A stretch of DNA of 64,000 nucleotides, taken from positions 1-64,000 of the forward strand of contig NZ_LQXO02000016.1 in NCBI RefSeq assembly GCF_001639065.2, given 5' to 3'. The stretch comes from Vibrio barjaei. Lineage in GTDB: Bacteria > Pseudomonadota > Gammaproteobacteria > Enterobacterales > Vibrionaceae. The notes beneath the pieces are model-generated. The model was not told the origin of the DNA, did no database searches, and worked only from the letters and a program-made list of their open reading frames with translations. Positions 18,683-28,181 of this stretch are shown one piece after another (positions within the stretch are counted from its first letter, which is position 1; each line of letters opens with the position of its first letter). The position numbers were made by a program, and so were the translations under genes.

Positions 18683-19369
18683 TTATTGAGCGATTTGCGT
18701 ATTCAGCTGCGCCACTAACCCCTCTTCTAGACTTAACTGGTTCGCCAGTTCTTTCAAATACGCTTTTTCCATAAAGTTTTGTTCATCCGCGACTAATAGG
18801 CTCGCCAAATAGATTTCAGTACCATGTTCGGGAGAGACGGCTAGCTTAGCAATTTCGCTAGGATCGAGAGGTTTTGCTATCTCAGTTTGAACAAGTTGAT
18901 GTACCGATGGGTCTGCGTCTAACCCTGCCAGAGCTTGCTCTATTTTCGCCATTTCTTGCTCATCAATATGACCATCTGCTTTAGCGGCGGCTATCATGGC
19001 TTTGAGTACCGATTCATCGTGCTGGTTAGTCTGAGTAAAATCGGCCGGTGTTGATGAATGTGTAACTGTGGCAACATCAGAGTTGCCTCCGTTGGTATTG
19101 CTGTAGTCGTTGTACAGTTTATAGGCTAGAGCACCAAGCGCTGCAGCACCGCCAACACCTAAGGCTTTTTTACCCATTTTCTTCGTTTTCTTAGAGCCCA
19201 TCAGCATACCAAGAATACCGCCGCCAACGGCCCCTGCACCTAACGCTCCCAAAGTTTTTTTGTCACCAAGTGCGTTACTTAAACTGGATGAAGATTGGCT
19301 TGCTTTTTGAGTGGTCTGTTTTGCTATATCTGAGCTGAGAGCTTGATTAAGAAGTGCTTTCAAGTCCAT
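18683..19369 (-). CDS. DUF533 / TerB-like domain protein (YebE family)
   Basis: Protein of 228 residues, starting at ATG 19369 because AGGAGA lies 6 bases upstream; an earlier Met at 19402 would add 11 unlike residues. It has a Ser-rich N-terminal part, a Gly/Ala-rich hydrophobic stretch at about residues 40-90 (LGALGAGAVGGGILGMLMG and ALGVGGAAALGALAYKLYND) that may contact the membrane, and a C-terminal helical TerB-like domain with an acidic pattern AAKADGHIDEQEMAKIEQAL. E. coli YebE has the same layout and is linked to envelope stress and zinc, but the biochemical function is unknown. It follows the proS terminator and appears monocistronic. Confidence 0.8.
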   Translation of the reverse strand: MDLKALLNQALSSDIAKQTTQKASQSSSSLSNALGDKKTLGALGAGAVGGGILGMLMGSKKTKKMGKKALGVGGAAALGALAYKLYNDYSNTNGGNSDVATVTHSSTPADFTQTNQHDESVLKAMIAAAKADGHIDEQEMAKIEQALAGLDADPSVHQLVQTEIAKPLDPSEIAKLAVSPEHGTEIYLASLLVADEQNFMEKAYLKELANQLSLEEGLVAQLNTQIAQ

Positions 19370-19435
19370 CTTGTTCTCCTGGTTCTTACCGATATAGGTC
19401 ATAGTAAAAGAGGGAAGATGAACAGAATATGAAGG

Positions 19436-19463
19436 TGATAAAAAAGGCCGCGTAAGCGGCCTT
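19436..19463 (-). terminator. proS terminator
   Basis: On the minus strand an eight-base stem AAGGCCGC with GCGGCCTT (19444-19463) and a four-base loop is followed by a run of at least six T. Confidence 0.85.
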
Positions 19464-19516
19464 AAAGATAAAATTTAGCTCGTCTGGTGCAGAGGACCAG
19501 TCGCGATAACGCAGTA

Positions 19517-21232
19517 TTACGCTAGCTGCGAGGTAACGTGCGCTACGATCTGTTCCATGGCAACTGGAGTCTTATCACCAGTGCGACGGTTCTTATACTC
19601 GAAGTTACCTTCGTCCATGCTACGGTCGCCAATAACGATCGTATGAGGAATACCGATAAGTTCGATGTCAGAGAACATTACGCCTGGACGTTCTTTTCGG
19701 TCATCGAACAGAACTTCGATACCAGCAGCAGTTAGTTCAGCGTATAGCTTCTCTGCTGCTTCTTTAACGCGCTCAGATTTGTGCATGTTCATCGGAACTA
19801 TGGCTACTTGGAATGGAGCAATCGCATCTGGCCAAATAATGCCGTATTTGTCGTTGTTTTGCTCAATTGCAGAAGCAACTACACGAGAAACACCGATACC
19901 GTAGCAACCCATCTCTAGAATGGTATTTTTACCATCTGGACCAAGTACACCACAGTTCATTTTCTCTGAGTAGTTTTTGCCAAGCTGGAAGATGTGACCA
20001 ACTTCGATACCACGCTTAAGCTGAATAGTACCTTGACCACATGGGCTAGGGTCACCTTCAACAACATTACGTAGATCTTCAACTTTACCTAACTCTACAT
20101 CGCGGCCCCAGTTGATGCCAAAGTAGTGTTTGTCATCAATGTTTGCGCCCGCTCCAAAGTCACTCATTACTGCAACAGAGCGGTCAACGATAAATGGCAG
20201 TTCAAGGCCAACTGGACCAAGAGAGCCAGGACCAGCGCCGATAGCAGCACGAATCTCTTCTTCTGTCGCCATTTCTAGCGGTGAAGCGATTTCAGCCAGT
20301 TTCTCTGCTTTGATCTCGTTAAGCTCGTGGTCACCACGAATGATAAGACCAACCAGTGGTGCATCGATTTCTTCAGACGCTTTCACAAACAGTGTTTTTA
20401 CCGTTTTCTCGATTGGTAGATCGAACTGTTCTACAAGTTCTGCAATGGTTTTAGCATTTGGCGTATCAACCTGCGTCATCTCTTGAGTTGGAACTGCAAG
20501 ATCCACGGCAGGGGCTAACGCTTCCGCTTTTTCGATATTAGCGGCATAGTCAGATTCAGAAGAGAAGGCAATTAAGTCTTCACCGCTTTCTGCCAATACA
20601 TGGAATTCATGTGAACCGTTACCACCGATGGCGCCAGTATCTGCTAGTACTGGACGGTAATCTAGACCCATGCGATCGAAGGCTTTACAGTATGCCTCGT
20701 GCATCGCTTGGTAAGATTTTTCTAGACCTTCTTTGTCGATATCGAAGCTGTACGCATCCATCATCGAGAATTCACGCGCACGCATAACACCAAAACGAGG
20801 GCGACGCTCATCACGGAACTTAGTTTGAATCTGATATAGGTTCAGTGGAAGTTGCTTATAAGAACTTACTTCGTTGCGAACAAGGCTAGTGATAACTTCT
20901 TCAGCCGTTGGGCTAAGAACAAACGGACGCGTGTGGCGATCAGTGAAGCGAAGTAGTTCCGCACCCATCTTTTCAGATCGGCCTGTTTCTTCCCATAGTT
21001 CAAACGGCTGCACTACGGGCATCAAAGTCTCAACTGCACCTGCATTATCGATCTCTTGGCGAACGATGTTTTCGACTTTACGCAGAACACGTAGACCCGT
21101 AGGTAGCCAGGTGTATAAACCTGAAGCTAGTTTACGAATCATACCTGCACGCAGCATGAGCTGGTGACTTACAACTTCTGCGTCGTTTGGTGTCTCCTTC
21201 AGAGTAGAAAGAAGATAGTTACTGGTACGCAT
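19517..21232 (-). CDS. proS: Prolyl-tRNA synthetase
   Basis: Class II aminoacyl-tRNA synthetase of 571 residues that charges tRNA-Pro. It is the long bacterial type: N-terminal catalytic segments ([20 protein letters not shown], then [20 protein letters not shown]), motif 2 around [21 protein letters not shown], an editing (INS) domain at about residues 225-400 which hydrolyses Ala-tRNA-Pro, motif 3 near GCYGIGVSR, and an anticodon-binding domain ([12 protein letters not shown] to the end). Its neighbour upstream on the same strand, trmO, is also a tRNA gene, as in enterics. A terminator lies about 50 bases past the stop. Confidence 0.98.
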   Translation of the reverse strand: MRTSNYLLSTLKETPNDAEVVSHQLMLRAGMIRKLASGLYTWLPTGLRVLRKVENIVRQEIDNAGAVETLMPVVQPFELWEETGRSEKMGAELLRFTDRHTRPFVLSPTAEEVITSLVRNEVSSYKQLPLNLYQIQTKFRDERRPRFGVMRAREFSMMDAYSFDIDKEGLEKSYQAMHEAYCKAFDRMGLDYRPVLADTGAIGGNGSHEFHVLAESGEDLIAFSSESDYAANIEKAEALAPAVDLAVPTQEMTQVDTPNAKTIAELVEQFDLPIEKTVKTLFVKASEEIDAPLVGLIIRGDHELNEIKAEKLAEIASPLEMATEEEIRAAIGAGPGSLGPVGLELPFIVDRSVAVMSDFGAGANIDDKHYFGINWGRDVELGKVEDLRNVVEGDPSPCGQGTIQLKRGIEVGHIFQLGKNYSEKMNCGVLGPDGKNTILEMGCYGIGVSRVVASAIEQNNDKYGIIWPDAIAPFQVAIVPMNMHKSERVKEAAEKLYAELTAAGIEVLFDDRKERPGVMFSDIELIGIPHTIVIGDRSMDEGNFEYKNRRTGDKTPVAMEQIVAHVTSQLA

Positions 21233-21322
21233 TTATGGGTATCCGTTCATTATGTTAATAGAGGATTTGGGCTGAAGACCCAAATCAAGTTAAGCCGCTT
21301 ATGATATCAGCCAATTTGCTTT

Positions 21323-22021
21323 CTACAAAGAGTCAATGGAGGTTACCAAGGCTTGTTGCGCGATTATTTTGAATTTTACGTTCCAATCGAAGAGCCTCAC
21401 TCCGTATTCCTTATTATCAACCTTACTCTTTTTATAAGCGGGTCGGGGGTCTTGAGCGAGTACCTCTTTGATGACTTGCGTTTTATACGCAACCTCTTTG
21501 TCCTTAGCAAGTACCTCTAATGCGATGTCTGAAAACGCGATTTCTATCGATTCGGGTTCCGATTCCGCATAGCCACCGATGGCATCAGGGATTGAGTCTG
21601 AATAAGGGATATAAGGCTTGATATCGACTATTGGGGTGCCATCGACAAGATCAACACTGCCCACATCAATAAGGACTTGGGAACCTTGCCTGCGAATACC
21701 TTTTAATTCAACTGAAGACATCCCAATACCATTGGGACGAAATGTCGCGCGGCTGGCTAATACTCCGACTCGTTCATTACCTCCTAATCGAGGTGGTCTC
21801 ACTGTAGGTTTCCAGCCTGCGGAAAGGTTTTGGTCAAAGAGAAACAGCAACCAAAGGTGAGAAAACTGTTCAAGGCCACGAACGGCTTCTAGACAATTGA
21901 TGTCACCTTGCAAGGCAATTGTTGCGGTGGCGCTCGAGACTAATCGAGGTTGTCTCGGTACAGCAAACTTCTCTTTGTAAGGAGAATGAATGATGCCAAT
22001 TGGCTCCAATGAGTAAGTCAC
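21323..22021 (-). CDS. trmO: tRNA (t6A37)-N6-methyltransferase TrmO
   Basis: Homolog of E. coli YaeB/TsaA, 232 residues. It uses S-adenosylmethionine to methylate N6-threonylcarbamoyladenosine at position 37 of tRNA-Thr. The N-terminal beta-barrel domain shows PIGIIHSPYKEKFAVPRQP, HLWLLFLFDQN, and the signature RATFRPNGIGMSSVEL; DLVDGTPIVDIKPYIPYSDS follows. A C-terminal domain contains AQDPRPAYKKSK. It lies upstream of proS on the same strand with about a 90-base gap and may be co-transcribed with it. Confidence 0.92.
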   Translation of the reverse strand: MTYSLEPIGIIHSPYKEKFAVPRQPRLVSSATATIALQGDINCLEAVRGLEQFSHLWLLFLFDQNLSAGWKPTVRPPRLGGNERVGVLASRATFRPNGIGMSSVELKGIRRQGSQVLIDVGSVDLVDGTPIVDIKPYIPYSDSIPDAIGGYAESEPESIEIAFSDIALEVLAKDKEVAYKTQVIKEVLAQDPRPAYKKSKVDNKEYGVRLFDWNVKFKIIAQQALVTSIDSL

Positions 22022-22369
22022 GAATTGAGTCCTAGTTCACATAAATCACAATCCATCATTTCAGAAGCGGAGTGTGTTTTCAATGATGATTTAGTTGAGC
22101 TTTTTTTAGCCCTAATCGGTTGTCGATATTACTAAAAGGTAAATATGTCACGAGATTGTTATTTTTTGTTTTATATTTTTGTCATTATAAGTTGTTGTGT
22201 TTTTGCTAAATGACTGGATGTAAATTGCGCAATATTTACAATTAGCAACATTTTCGGCTTTTAATGTTGAGCTCCCTCACGTACCCTGCGGCTGCTTTTT
22301 TACAAAGTTGTCAGGAATCGACCATGGCTTTGTAAAGAATGCTAGGACAAATAAAAAAGGAGGGGACAG
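22022..22369. other. Non-coding 348 bases between trmO and the second abgT-like gene
   Basis: No gene is seen. The region is AT-rich and contains a nested inverted repeat at 22203-22248 (listed separately). The last 30 bases hold the strong AGGAGGGG ribosome binding site of the transporter gene. Confidence 0.5.
22203..22248. repeat. Nested inverted repeat upstream of second AbgT gene
   Basis: An outer pair TTGCTAA (22203-22209) / TTAGCAA (22242-22248) encloses a near-palindrome at 22219-22240, TGTAAATTGCGCAATATTTACA, with a perfect TTGCGCAA centre. It resembles operator DNA more than a terminator. The binding protein is unknown. Confidence 0.5.
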
Positions 22370-23956
22370 ATGAGTTCATCTGCCACAATGAAACACAACA
22401 AGCCAAAAAAGCCTCTATTTACCCGTTTTCTTGACGCGGTAGAGTACTTGGGGAATCTATTACCCCACCCGATCACACTGTTTGCTATTTTCTGTGTTGC
22501 TATCTTAGTTATGTCAGGCATTGCCGGCTACTTTGACGTAGCGGTAGCCGATCCGCGCCCAGAAGGCGCTGCTGGTCGTGCAGCAGACGGCATGATTAAA
22601 GTCGTGAGCTTATTGAACGCAGAAGGCTTACAGCTAATCGTGACAAACTTAGTGAAAAACTTCACAGGTTTTGCGCCATTAGGAACGGTTCTTGTCGCTA
22701 TGCTGGGTGTAGCAATTGCTGAACACTCTGGCATGCTATCTGCCGCAATGCGTGGTCTTGTTATGGGTGCGTCTCAGCGCATGGTAACAGTAACCGTCGT
22801 ATTTGCAGGTATTATCTCTAACACAGCTTCAGAGCTTGGTTACGTCGTACTTATTCCATTGGCAGCGATGCTGTTCCACTCTTTAGGACGTCACCCTCTA
22901 GCAGGTCTTGCAGCAGCGTTTGCTGGTGTATCTGGTGGTTATTCAGCAAACCTATTAATTGGTACTGTGGATCCACTACTATCAGGTATTACTGAAACTG
23001 CCGCACAAATGATTGATCCAAACTATACCGTTGGCCCAGAGGTTAACTGGTACTTTATGTTTGTGTCGACCTTCTTCATAGCGATTACAGGTGCCTTTGT
23101 TACCGAAAAAATCGTTGAGCCTAAACTGGGTAAATACAATGAAGAAGAGGCAGCAGAAGATCTTTCTAATGACAGTATGGGTTCACTGACTGCGGTAGAA
23201 AAGAAAGGCCTGAAAATGGCAGGTATTGCAGTACTGGTTGTAAGTGCGATCATTGCATCAACTGTTGTTCCTGAAAATGGCGTGCTTCGTACTGCTGATG
23301 GTCAGATTGCTGGCTCTCCTTTCTTGAAGAGCATCGTAGCATTCATCTTTGTCTTCTTCGCGATTCCGGGCTTTGTTTACGGTAAAGTGACGGGTTCTAT
23401 GAAGAATGACCGTGACGTGATCGATGCGATGTCGAAGTCTATGTCTTCGATGGGGATGTACATTGTGTTGGTATTCTTTGCTGCACAATTTGTTGCTTTC
23501 TTTAAGTGGACGAACTTTGGTCAGGTATTTGCTGTAGCGGGTGCTGACTTCCTACAGACTATCGGTCTAACAGGCCCTGCTCTGTTTTTCGCATTTATCC
23601 TAATGTGTGGCTTTATCAACCTAATGATTGGTTCAGCGTCTGCACAGTGGGCTGTAACAGCACCTATCTTTGTTCCAATGCTTATGTTGGTTGGTTACGC
23701 TCCTGAAACCATTCAGGCGGCATACCGTATTGGTGATTCAACCACTAACATCATCACACCAATGATGAGCTACTTTGGACTGATTCTGGCAGTGGCAACA
23801 CGCTATATGAAGAATCTCGGTATTGGTACGCTAATCGCAACTATGTTGCCGTACTCTATCTGTTTCTTGGTAGGTTGGAGTTTACTGTTCTACATCTGGG
23901 TATTCTTACTAGGTCTACCAGTAGGTCCAGGCGCTGCAACGTTCTATACGCCTTAA
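22370..23956 (+). CDS. AbgT family transporter (paralog 2)
   Basis: Inner-membrane transporter of 528 residues, clearly related to the gene at 6683: both share PDP/PHP-type N-terminal segments, NFTGFAPLGTVLVAMLGVAIAE, FAGVSGGYSAN, and SASAQWAVTAPIFVPMLMLVGY with RIGDSTTNIITPMM. Family members import p-aminobenzoyl-glutamate or export antifolate-like compounds; the substrate here cannot be assigned. ATG 22370 is supported by AGGAGGGG about 5 bases upstream. It is monocistronic, ending in a strong bidirectional terminator. The two copies differ in loop residues and termini and are diverged paralogs rather than a recent duplication. Confidence 0.88.
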   Translation: MSSSATMKHNKPKKPLFTRFLDAVEYLGNLLPHPITLFAIFCVAILVMSGIAGYFDVAVADPRPEGAAGRAADGMIKVVSLLNAEGLQLIVTNLVKNFTGFAPLGTVLVAMLGVAIAEHSGMLSAAMRGLVMGASQRMVTVTVVFAGIISNTASELGYVVLIPLAAMLFHSLGRHPLAGLAAAFAGVSGGYSANLLIGTVDPLLSGITETAAQMIDPNYTVGPEVNWYFMFVSTFFIAITGAFVTEKIVEPKLGKYNEEEAAEDLSNDSMGSLTAVEKKGLKMAGIAVLVVSAIIASTVVPENGVLRTADGQIAGSPFLKSIVAFIFVFFAIPGFVYGKVTGSMKNDRDVIDAMSKSMSSMGMYIVLVFFAAQFVAFFKWTNFGQVFAVAGADFLQTIGLTGPALFFAFILMCGFINLMIGSASAQWAVTAPIFVPMLMLVGYAPETIQAAYRIGDSTTNIITPMMSYFGLILAVATRYMKNLGIGTLIATMLPYSICFLVGWSLLFYIWVFLLGLPVGPGAATFYTP

Positions 23957-23970
23957 TAGATAAGCCTATA

Positions 23971-24000
23971 AAAAATGCTCCCAATGGGAGCATTTTTTTT
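23971..24000. terminator. Bidirectional terminator between the abgT-like gene and yaeH
   Basis: AAAAATGCTCCC pairs with GGGAGCATTTTT around an AAT loop; T and A runs flank both sides of this convergent junction. Confidence 0.92.
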
Positions 24001-24002
24001 GA

Positions 24003-24386
24003 TTATTTTAACTTTTCTAAATCCGCTTCAATCTCAGCAATTTTGCTAGAAACGACTTTTTCTAAGTGGCGAAGATCGGTGAGGATTTTCTGCTTAACAT
24101 CGACTTCTGCGACTTCTACAGGTTTGGTGAGTTTATTCAATTCATCAATAACAAGCGTGAGGTTACGGTTAATTTCGGTGACTTCTTTGTAATTGCCACT
24201 GCTGCTGTTAACTCGAACATTCTTTACTTGTCTTGGATACTTAAACTTAACGCTTTTGGCGAAGAGCTCGCCCTTTTGCTTATGAAAGTATATCTTCAAC
24301 ACATCCTTGTGCGCTTCTTGTCGTAGTGAGTAACGCTCAATTTGTTTAGGATCGTGAATGCCTAAACCTGTGAGGTTTGGATACAT
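24003..24386 (-). CDS. yaeH: UPF0325 / DUF3461 family protein YaeH
   Basis: Protein of 127 residues matching E. coli YaeH throughout, including [32 protein letters not shown], and the C-terminal helix [20 protein letters not shown]. Function unknown; probably cytoplasmic with a coiled-coil C-terminus. It lies downstream of glnD on the same strand, near the position it holds in enterics (map-glnD-dapD-yaeH), with dapD absent here. A hairpin separates it from glnD. Confidence 0.92.
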   Translation of the reverse strand: MYPNLTGLGIHDPKQIERYSLRQEAHKDVLKIYFHKQKGELFAKSVKFKYPRQVKNVRVNSSSGNYKEVTEINRNLTLVIDELNKLTKPVEVAEVDVKQKILTDLRHLEKVVSSKIAEIEADLEKLK

Positions 24387-24521
24387 AAGTTACCTCTTAT
24401 TGCAGTGTGTTTTCTCTACAACTGTAGCAGGCAATTAATGTGGTAGATAGCTGATAATTAGACAAATAAGAGAGAAATGTGGACGAGATCGCTTAAATGA
24501 TGCGCAATTTTAATTTAGACA

Positions 24522-24545
24522 ACTGGCCACGACGGTGTGGCCAGT
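24522..24545 (-). terminator. Hairpin downstream of glnD
   Basis: A perfect nine-base stem, ACTGGCCAC with GTGGCCAGT, and a six-base loop. The following minus-strand sequence has few T, so termination may be partial. Confidence 0.5.
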
Positions 24546-24567
24546 CATTATTACTGATAACTATTTT

Positions 24568-27192
24568 CTAACTAGCAATTTGTTCTGAAATTGTGTCATG
24601 CAGTTTTTGTTTTAGCTGGCTCTGTTCCTCTTCAGACAGCCTGCCACCCGTTGCACTCGTTAAGATAAATAAGTCTTCTGCACGTTCGCCAATAGTGGTG
24701 ATTTTCGCCGCATGTAGATTAACGCCAAGCTGGGCAAATGTTGCCCCCACTTTTGCTAGTAAGCCTGGAGCGTCCAAGGCGACCAGTTCCATCAGCGTGC
24801 GCTTTTTCCCCTTAGTGGGTAAAAAGTCGACCTGAGTTTTTACATTGAAATGCTTTAGGTTTCTGGGCGCGCGACGCGTTTTCACGCGGGTAGGGCGTCC
24901 ATCCTCCAAGACATGAACCAAATGCTTGATCACGGCAGAGTGTCGCTCTACATCAATGGCATCACCATGCTGATCAAGCACCATAAAGGTATCTAAGACG
25001 AAACCGTCCTTACTGGTCATGATTTGCGCGTCATGCACGTTAAAATTGCGGCGATCGAGTTCTGCAACGACTGTGGCAAATAACGCAGGTTGATCTTGGC
25101 AATAAACAAAGACTTCAGTGCCGCCACGTGTCGCATTCTTACTCATCAGTACCAGAGGCTTAGAAGGGTCATCGGCATTAAGGATATGTTCGCTGTGCCA
25201 GGCAATCTGCTTATGAGTATGCCTAAGGAAATAGTCAGCCTTGAATCGTTGCCAAAGTACTTCGATTTCGCGAGCGTTAAAGCCTTGCTTACGTAGAAGC
25301 GCTGAAGAAAGTTGTTGATTGTGTCGAATGCGATCACGCACATCGACGGGATTTTCTAAGCCTCTTCTCAGTGCTCGCTGTGTGGAATAGAAGAGCTCGG
25401 CAAGTAAGGTTCGCTTCCAACTGTTCCATAGCTCAGGGTTCGTGGCACAAATGTCGGCAACAGTGAGGCAGACTAGATACTCAAGGTATTCTTCATCGCG
25501 AACTTTTTTGGCAAATTCGATGATCACATCTGGGTCGTAAATATCACGACGTTGAGCGGTAACCGACATCAAAAGGTGATTTTGAACCAACCAAGAGACC
25601 AGTTTGGCTTCTGGTTTTGACAAGCCATGTTCCATACAGAAATCATACGCTTCGACAGCGCCGATCTCAGAGTGATCACCACCTCGACCTTTACCTATGT
25701 CATGAAAAATAGCTGCGAGGATAAGCAGTTCTTTTTTCTGCATACGAGGATAGACCTCACAGCAAATGGGGTGCTTAGAGTAGTTTTCCTCGATGCTAAA
25801 GGTGTGAATATGATTCAGCAGGCGGACACTGTGTTCGTCAACGGTATAGACATGAAACAGGTCAAATTGCATTTGTCCGACGATCTGACTCCACTGGGGC
25901 AGGTAGGCCGATAAAACCCCTAGTTTGTGCATTAGGCGGAACGCTCGATGCAGCGCGTTCGGGTGGCGAACCAGATCCATAAACTTCTCTCTTGCTGCCG
26001 GAATGGTGTGCAAAAACTTGTTTAATCGACGTCGAGCAGTGCGTAACTGACGCAATGTTGCTGGGCTGACACCTTCAATACTCGAGTCATTAGCGATATG
26101 AATAAACATATCTAAGATGGTTTCTGGTCTAGCTTGAAATAGCGCTGGCTTTCTTGCTTCTATGAGTTTGCCTCTGCGCTGGAAATCATCGTTAATGATG
26201 ATAGCGTCTTGAATCTTACCTTTATTGACGATGGCTTGATCAAATAGTTTCAGCAACATCTTATTCAGTTCAGCGACACGTCGTAGTGTTCGATAGAATT
26301 CTTTCATCATCATTTCGACCGCTACGTTACCTTCACCGACAAAACCTAAGTTCTCGGCCACTTGAGCTTGATGAGCGAAGGTTAATCGATTGTCGTAGCG
26401 TCGTAGTTCGATGTGTAGTGCAAAGCGCACGCGCCAGAGAAAGTTCTGGCACTCGACGAGTTCTCGGTATTCGGCGTCAGTGAGGAAACCAAATCGGCTC
26501 ATCTCGTACAAAGAGGTAGCTCCAAAGTGGCTGCGCGCTACCCAACTTAGAGTATGAATATCACGCAATCCGCCCGGTGTTGATTTAATATCTGGTTCCA
26601 GATTGTAGGTGGTGTCGTGGTACTTGGCGTGACGAGTGCGTTGTTCTTCGATTTTTGCGTGATAAAAGGTTTCTGAGGGCCAAAATTCTTCCGAGTCAAT
26701 CTGGCTTTTGAGTAAGGAGAAGGTGTCTTCGCTGCCACATAACAAACGCGCCTCTTGAAGATTGGTGGCGACGGTTAAGTCCGACTGGCCGATTTCAAGG
26801 CATTCTTGAACGGTTCTTACCGCGTGGCCGACTTCTAATCTAAGATCCCAAAGTAGGGTTATAAATTCACTGATGGTACTTTCAAGGTTCGCTGGAAGCT
26901 TTTTGCGCGAGACCACCAGAATATCGATATCCGATAGTGGGTGCAGCTCACCGCGACCATATCCACCTACAGCCACTAACGCTAGGTTGGTTTGGTTGGC
27001 GAGACCAGTAAACTGCCATAACCGCTTAAGTAGTTGGTCAATGTAATCTGAGCGACCCAGGACCAAATCGGTAATAGGGTGGTGAATTAAGAACTCCTGT
27101 TTCTGATGTTCAGAAAAGGTTTCTAACTGTGACTTTAACTCGCTGATCGTGAGTTGTTCGTCGCTAAATGTGGTTGGGCTCTGAAAAGTCAT
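24568..27192 (-). CDS. glnD: [Protein-PII] uridylyltransferase / uridylyl-removing enzyme
   Basis: Glutamine sensor that uridylylates PII proteins (such as GlnB, also in this window) when glutamine is low and removes UMP when it is high. It has 874 residues from ATG 27192. A TTG seven codons earlier is possible, but MTFQSPTTFSDEQ fits better. Domains in order: nucleotidyltransferase with GGYGRGELHPLSDIDILV, a helical linker, an HD hydrolase domain with LAAIFHDIGKGRGGDHSEIG, and two C-terminal ACT domains (FVYCQDQPALFATVVAELDR; LMELVALDAPGLLAKVGATF) that bind glutamine. It lies between map and yaeH, and a terminator separates it from map. Confidence 0.97.
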   Translation of the reverse strand: MTFQSPTTFSDEQLTISELKSQLETFSEHQKQEFLIHHPITDLVLGRSDYIDQLLKRLWQFTGLANQTNLALVAVGGYGRGELHPLSDIDILVVSRKKLPANLESTISEFITLLWDLRLEVGHAVRTVQECLEIGQSDLTVATNLQEARLLCGSEDTFSLLKSQIDSEEFWPSETFYHAKIEEQRTRHAKYHDTTYNLEPDIKSTPGGLRDIHTLSWVARSHFGATSLYEMSRFGFLTDAEYRELVECQNFLWRVRFALHIELRRYDNRLTFAHQAQVAENLGFVGEGNVAVEMMMKEFYRTLRRVAELNKMLLKLFDQAIVNKGKIQDAIIINDDFQRRGKLIEARKPALFQARPETILDMFIHIANDSSIEGVSPATLRQLRTARRRLNKFLHTIPAAREKFMDLVRHPNALHRAFRLMHKLGVLSAYLPQWSQIVGQMQFDLFHVYTVDEHSVRLLNHIHTFSIEENYSKHPICCEVYPRMQKKELLILAAIFHDIGKGRGGDHSEIGAVEAYDFCMEHGLSKPEAKLVSWLVQNHLLMSVTAQRRDIYDPDVIIEFAKKVRDEEYLEYLVCLTVADICATNPELWNSWKRTLLAELFYSTQRALRRGLENPVDVRDRIRHNQQLSSALLRKQGFNAREIEVLWQRFKADYFLRHTHKQIAWHSEHILNADDPSKPLVLMSKNATRGGTEVFVYCQDQPALFATVVAELDRRNFNVHDAQIMTSKDGFVLDTFMVLDQHGDAIDVERHSAVIKHLVHVLEDGRPTRVKTRRAPRNLKHFNVKTQVDFLPTKGKKRTLMELVALDAPGLLAKVGATFAQLGVNLHAAKITTIGERAEDLFILTSATGGRLSEEEQSQLKQKLHDTISEQIAS

Positions 27193-27254
27193 GAGTGCGA
27201 TCCGTGCAAGCAAAAAAGTTTCTAACTACGGTTATACCAAAATGATTCAGATAA

Positions 27255-27285
27255 AAAAATATCCCCAATAGTTGGGGATATTTTT
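27255..27285 (-). terminator. map terminator
   Basis: A perfect 14-base stem (AAAAATATCCCCAA with TTGGGGATATTTTT) with a three-base loop and T on the minus strand, between map and glnD. Confidence 0.88.
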
Positions 27286-27302
27286 GAATCGAATCGAAAT
27301 GG

Positions 27303-28181
27303 CTAGATATTGTTCATATGGCGAGGAATAGATTCGTCACTACGTAAGGTCAATACTTCGCAACCTGTTTTGGTTACCACAATCGTATGTTCCCATTGCG
27401 CAGAGTTTTTGCCATCGCCAGTGTAGACTGTCCAGTCGTCTTCAGCGTCGATGCTGCAGCCAAATTTACCAGCATTGATCATTGGTTCAATAGTGAACAC
27501 CATACCTTCTTTTAGTACACGGCGGTCATTGTTTTTGTAATGAACCACTTGTGGCTCTTCATGGAACTCAGAGCCGATACCGTGGCCACAAAAATCCTTC
27601 ACGATAGAGAACTTATTACGTGGATTGTTCTTGTTGTTCGTTTTAATGAATTTTTCGATCTCAGTACCGATAGCACCAACCGTGGAGCCTGGTTTGACGG
27701 TCTTCATACCTAAATACAGTGCTTCTTGAGCAACCATGCATAGGCGCTTATCTGCAGGTGAAACATCACCGACTAAGAACATTTTTGATGTGTCACCGTG
27801 ATAACCTTCTGGACGAGTGTCTAGTGAGGCATTTTCATCGTTAGGAATGATAACGGTCACGTCTACGTTGACGATATCACCATTTTTCAGAACAGCCGGT
27901 TTTAGTTTACCTGTGGTACCCATTGCATCTTGTTCTGCTGGGATACCATGACAAACAATATGGTTGATCGATGTGCAGATTGATTTTGGATAACCGTGAT
28001 AATCAAGTGGGGCTGAGTAAGCACCACGTTCACGAGTGTAATCAGCACAAATTCTATCGAGCTCTTCGGTCGATACCCCTTCTTTGACATGAGGTTCGAT
28101 CATTTCTAAAAGCTCTGCTGCAAGCTTACCTGCGATACGCATTCTTTCGATTTCAGCTTCAGTTTTGATTTTGATAGACAT
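27303..28181 (-). CDS. map: Methionine aminopeptidase type I
   Basis: Removes the initiator Met from nascent proteins. It has 292 residues with the conserved metal ligands: Asp in NVDVTV, Asp in GYHGDTSKMF, His in GHGIGSEFHEEP, and Glu in FTIEPMINAG and WEHTIVVT. It is about 28 residues longer than the E. coli enzyme: extra residues sit near IPAEQDAMGTTGKLKPAVLK and between the two Asp ligands (IPNDENASLDTRPEG). It is divergent from rpsB across 370 bases, the usual proteobacterial arrangement. A terminator follows before glnD. Confidence 0.96.
   Translation of the reverse strand: MSIKIKTEAEIERMRIAGKLAAELLEMIEPHVKEGVSTEELDRICADYTRERGAYSAPLDYHGYPKSICTSINHIVCHGIPAEQDAMGTTGKLKPAVLKNGDIVNVDVTVIIPNDENASLDTRPEGYHGDTSKMFLVGDVSPADKRLCMVAQEALYLGMKTVKPGSTVGAIGTEIEKFIKTNNKNNPRNKFSIVKDFCGHGIGSEFHEEPQVVHYKNNDRRVLKEGMVFTIEPMINAGKFGCSIDAEDDWTVYTGDGKNSAQWEHTIVVTKTGCEVLTLRSDESIPRHMNNI

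Noticed and set aside
20130-20486. Ser-rich 118-codon antisense frame in proS
   Set aside because: Repetitive Ser/Thr/Pro composition typical of the reverse strand of a biased gene.
24387-24567. Possible dapD remnant between glnD and yaeH, by comparison with enteric order
   Set aside because: The 181 bases contain only a hairpin and AT-rich sequence, with no trace of a dapD reading frame.
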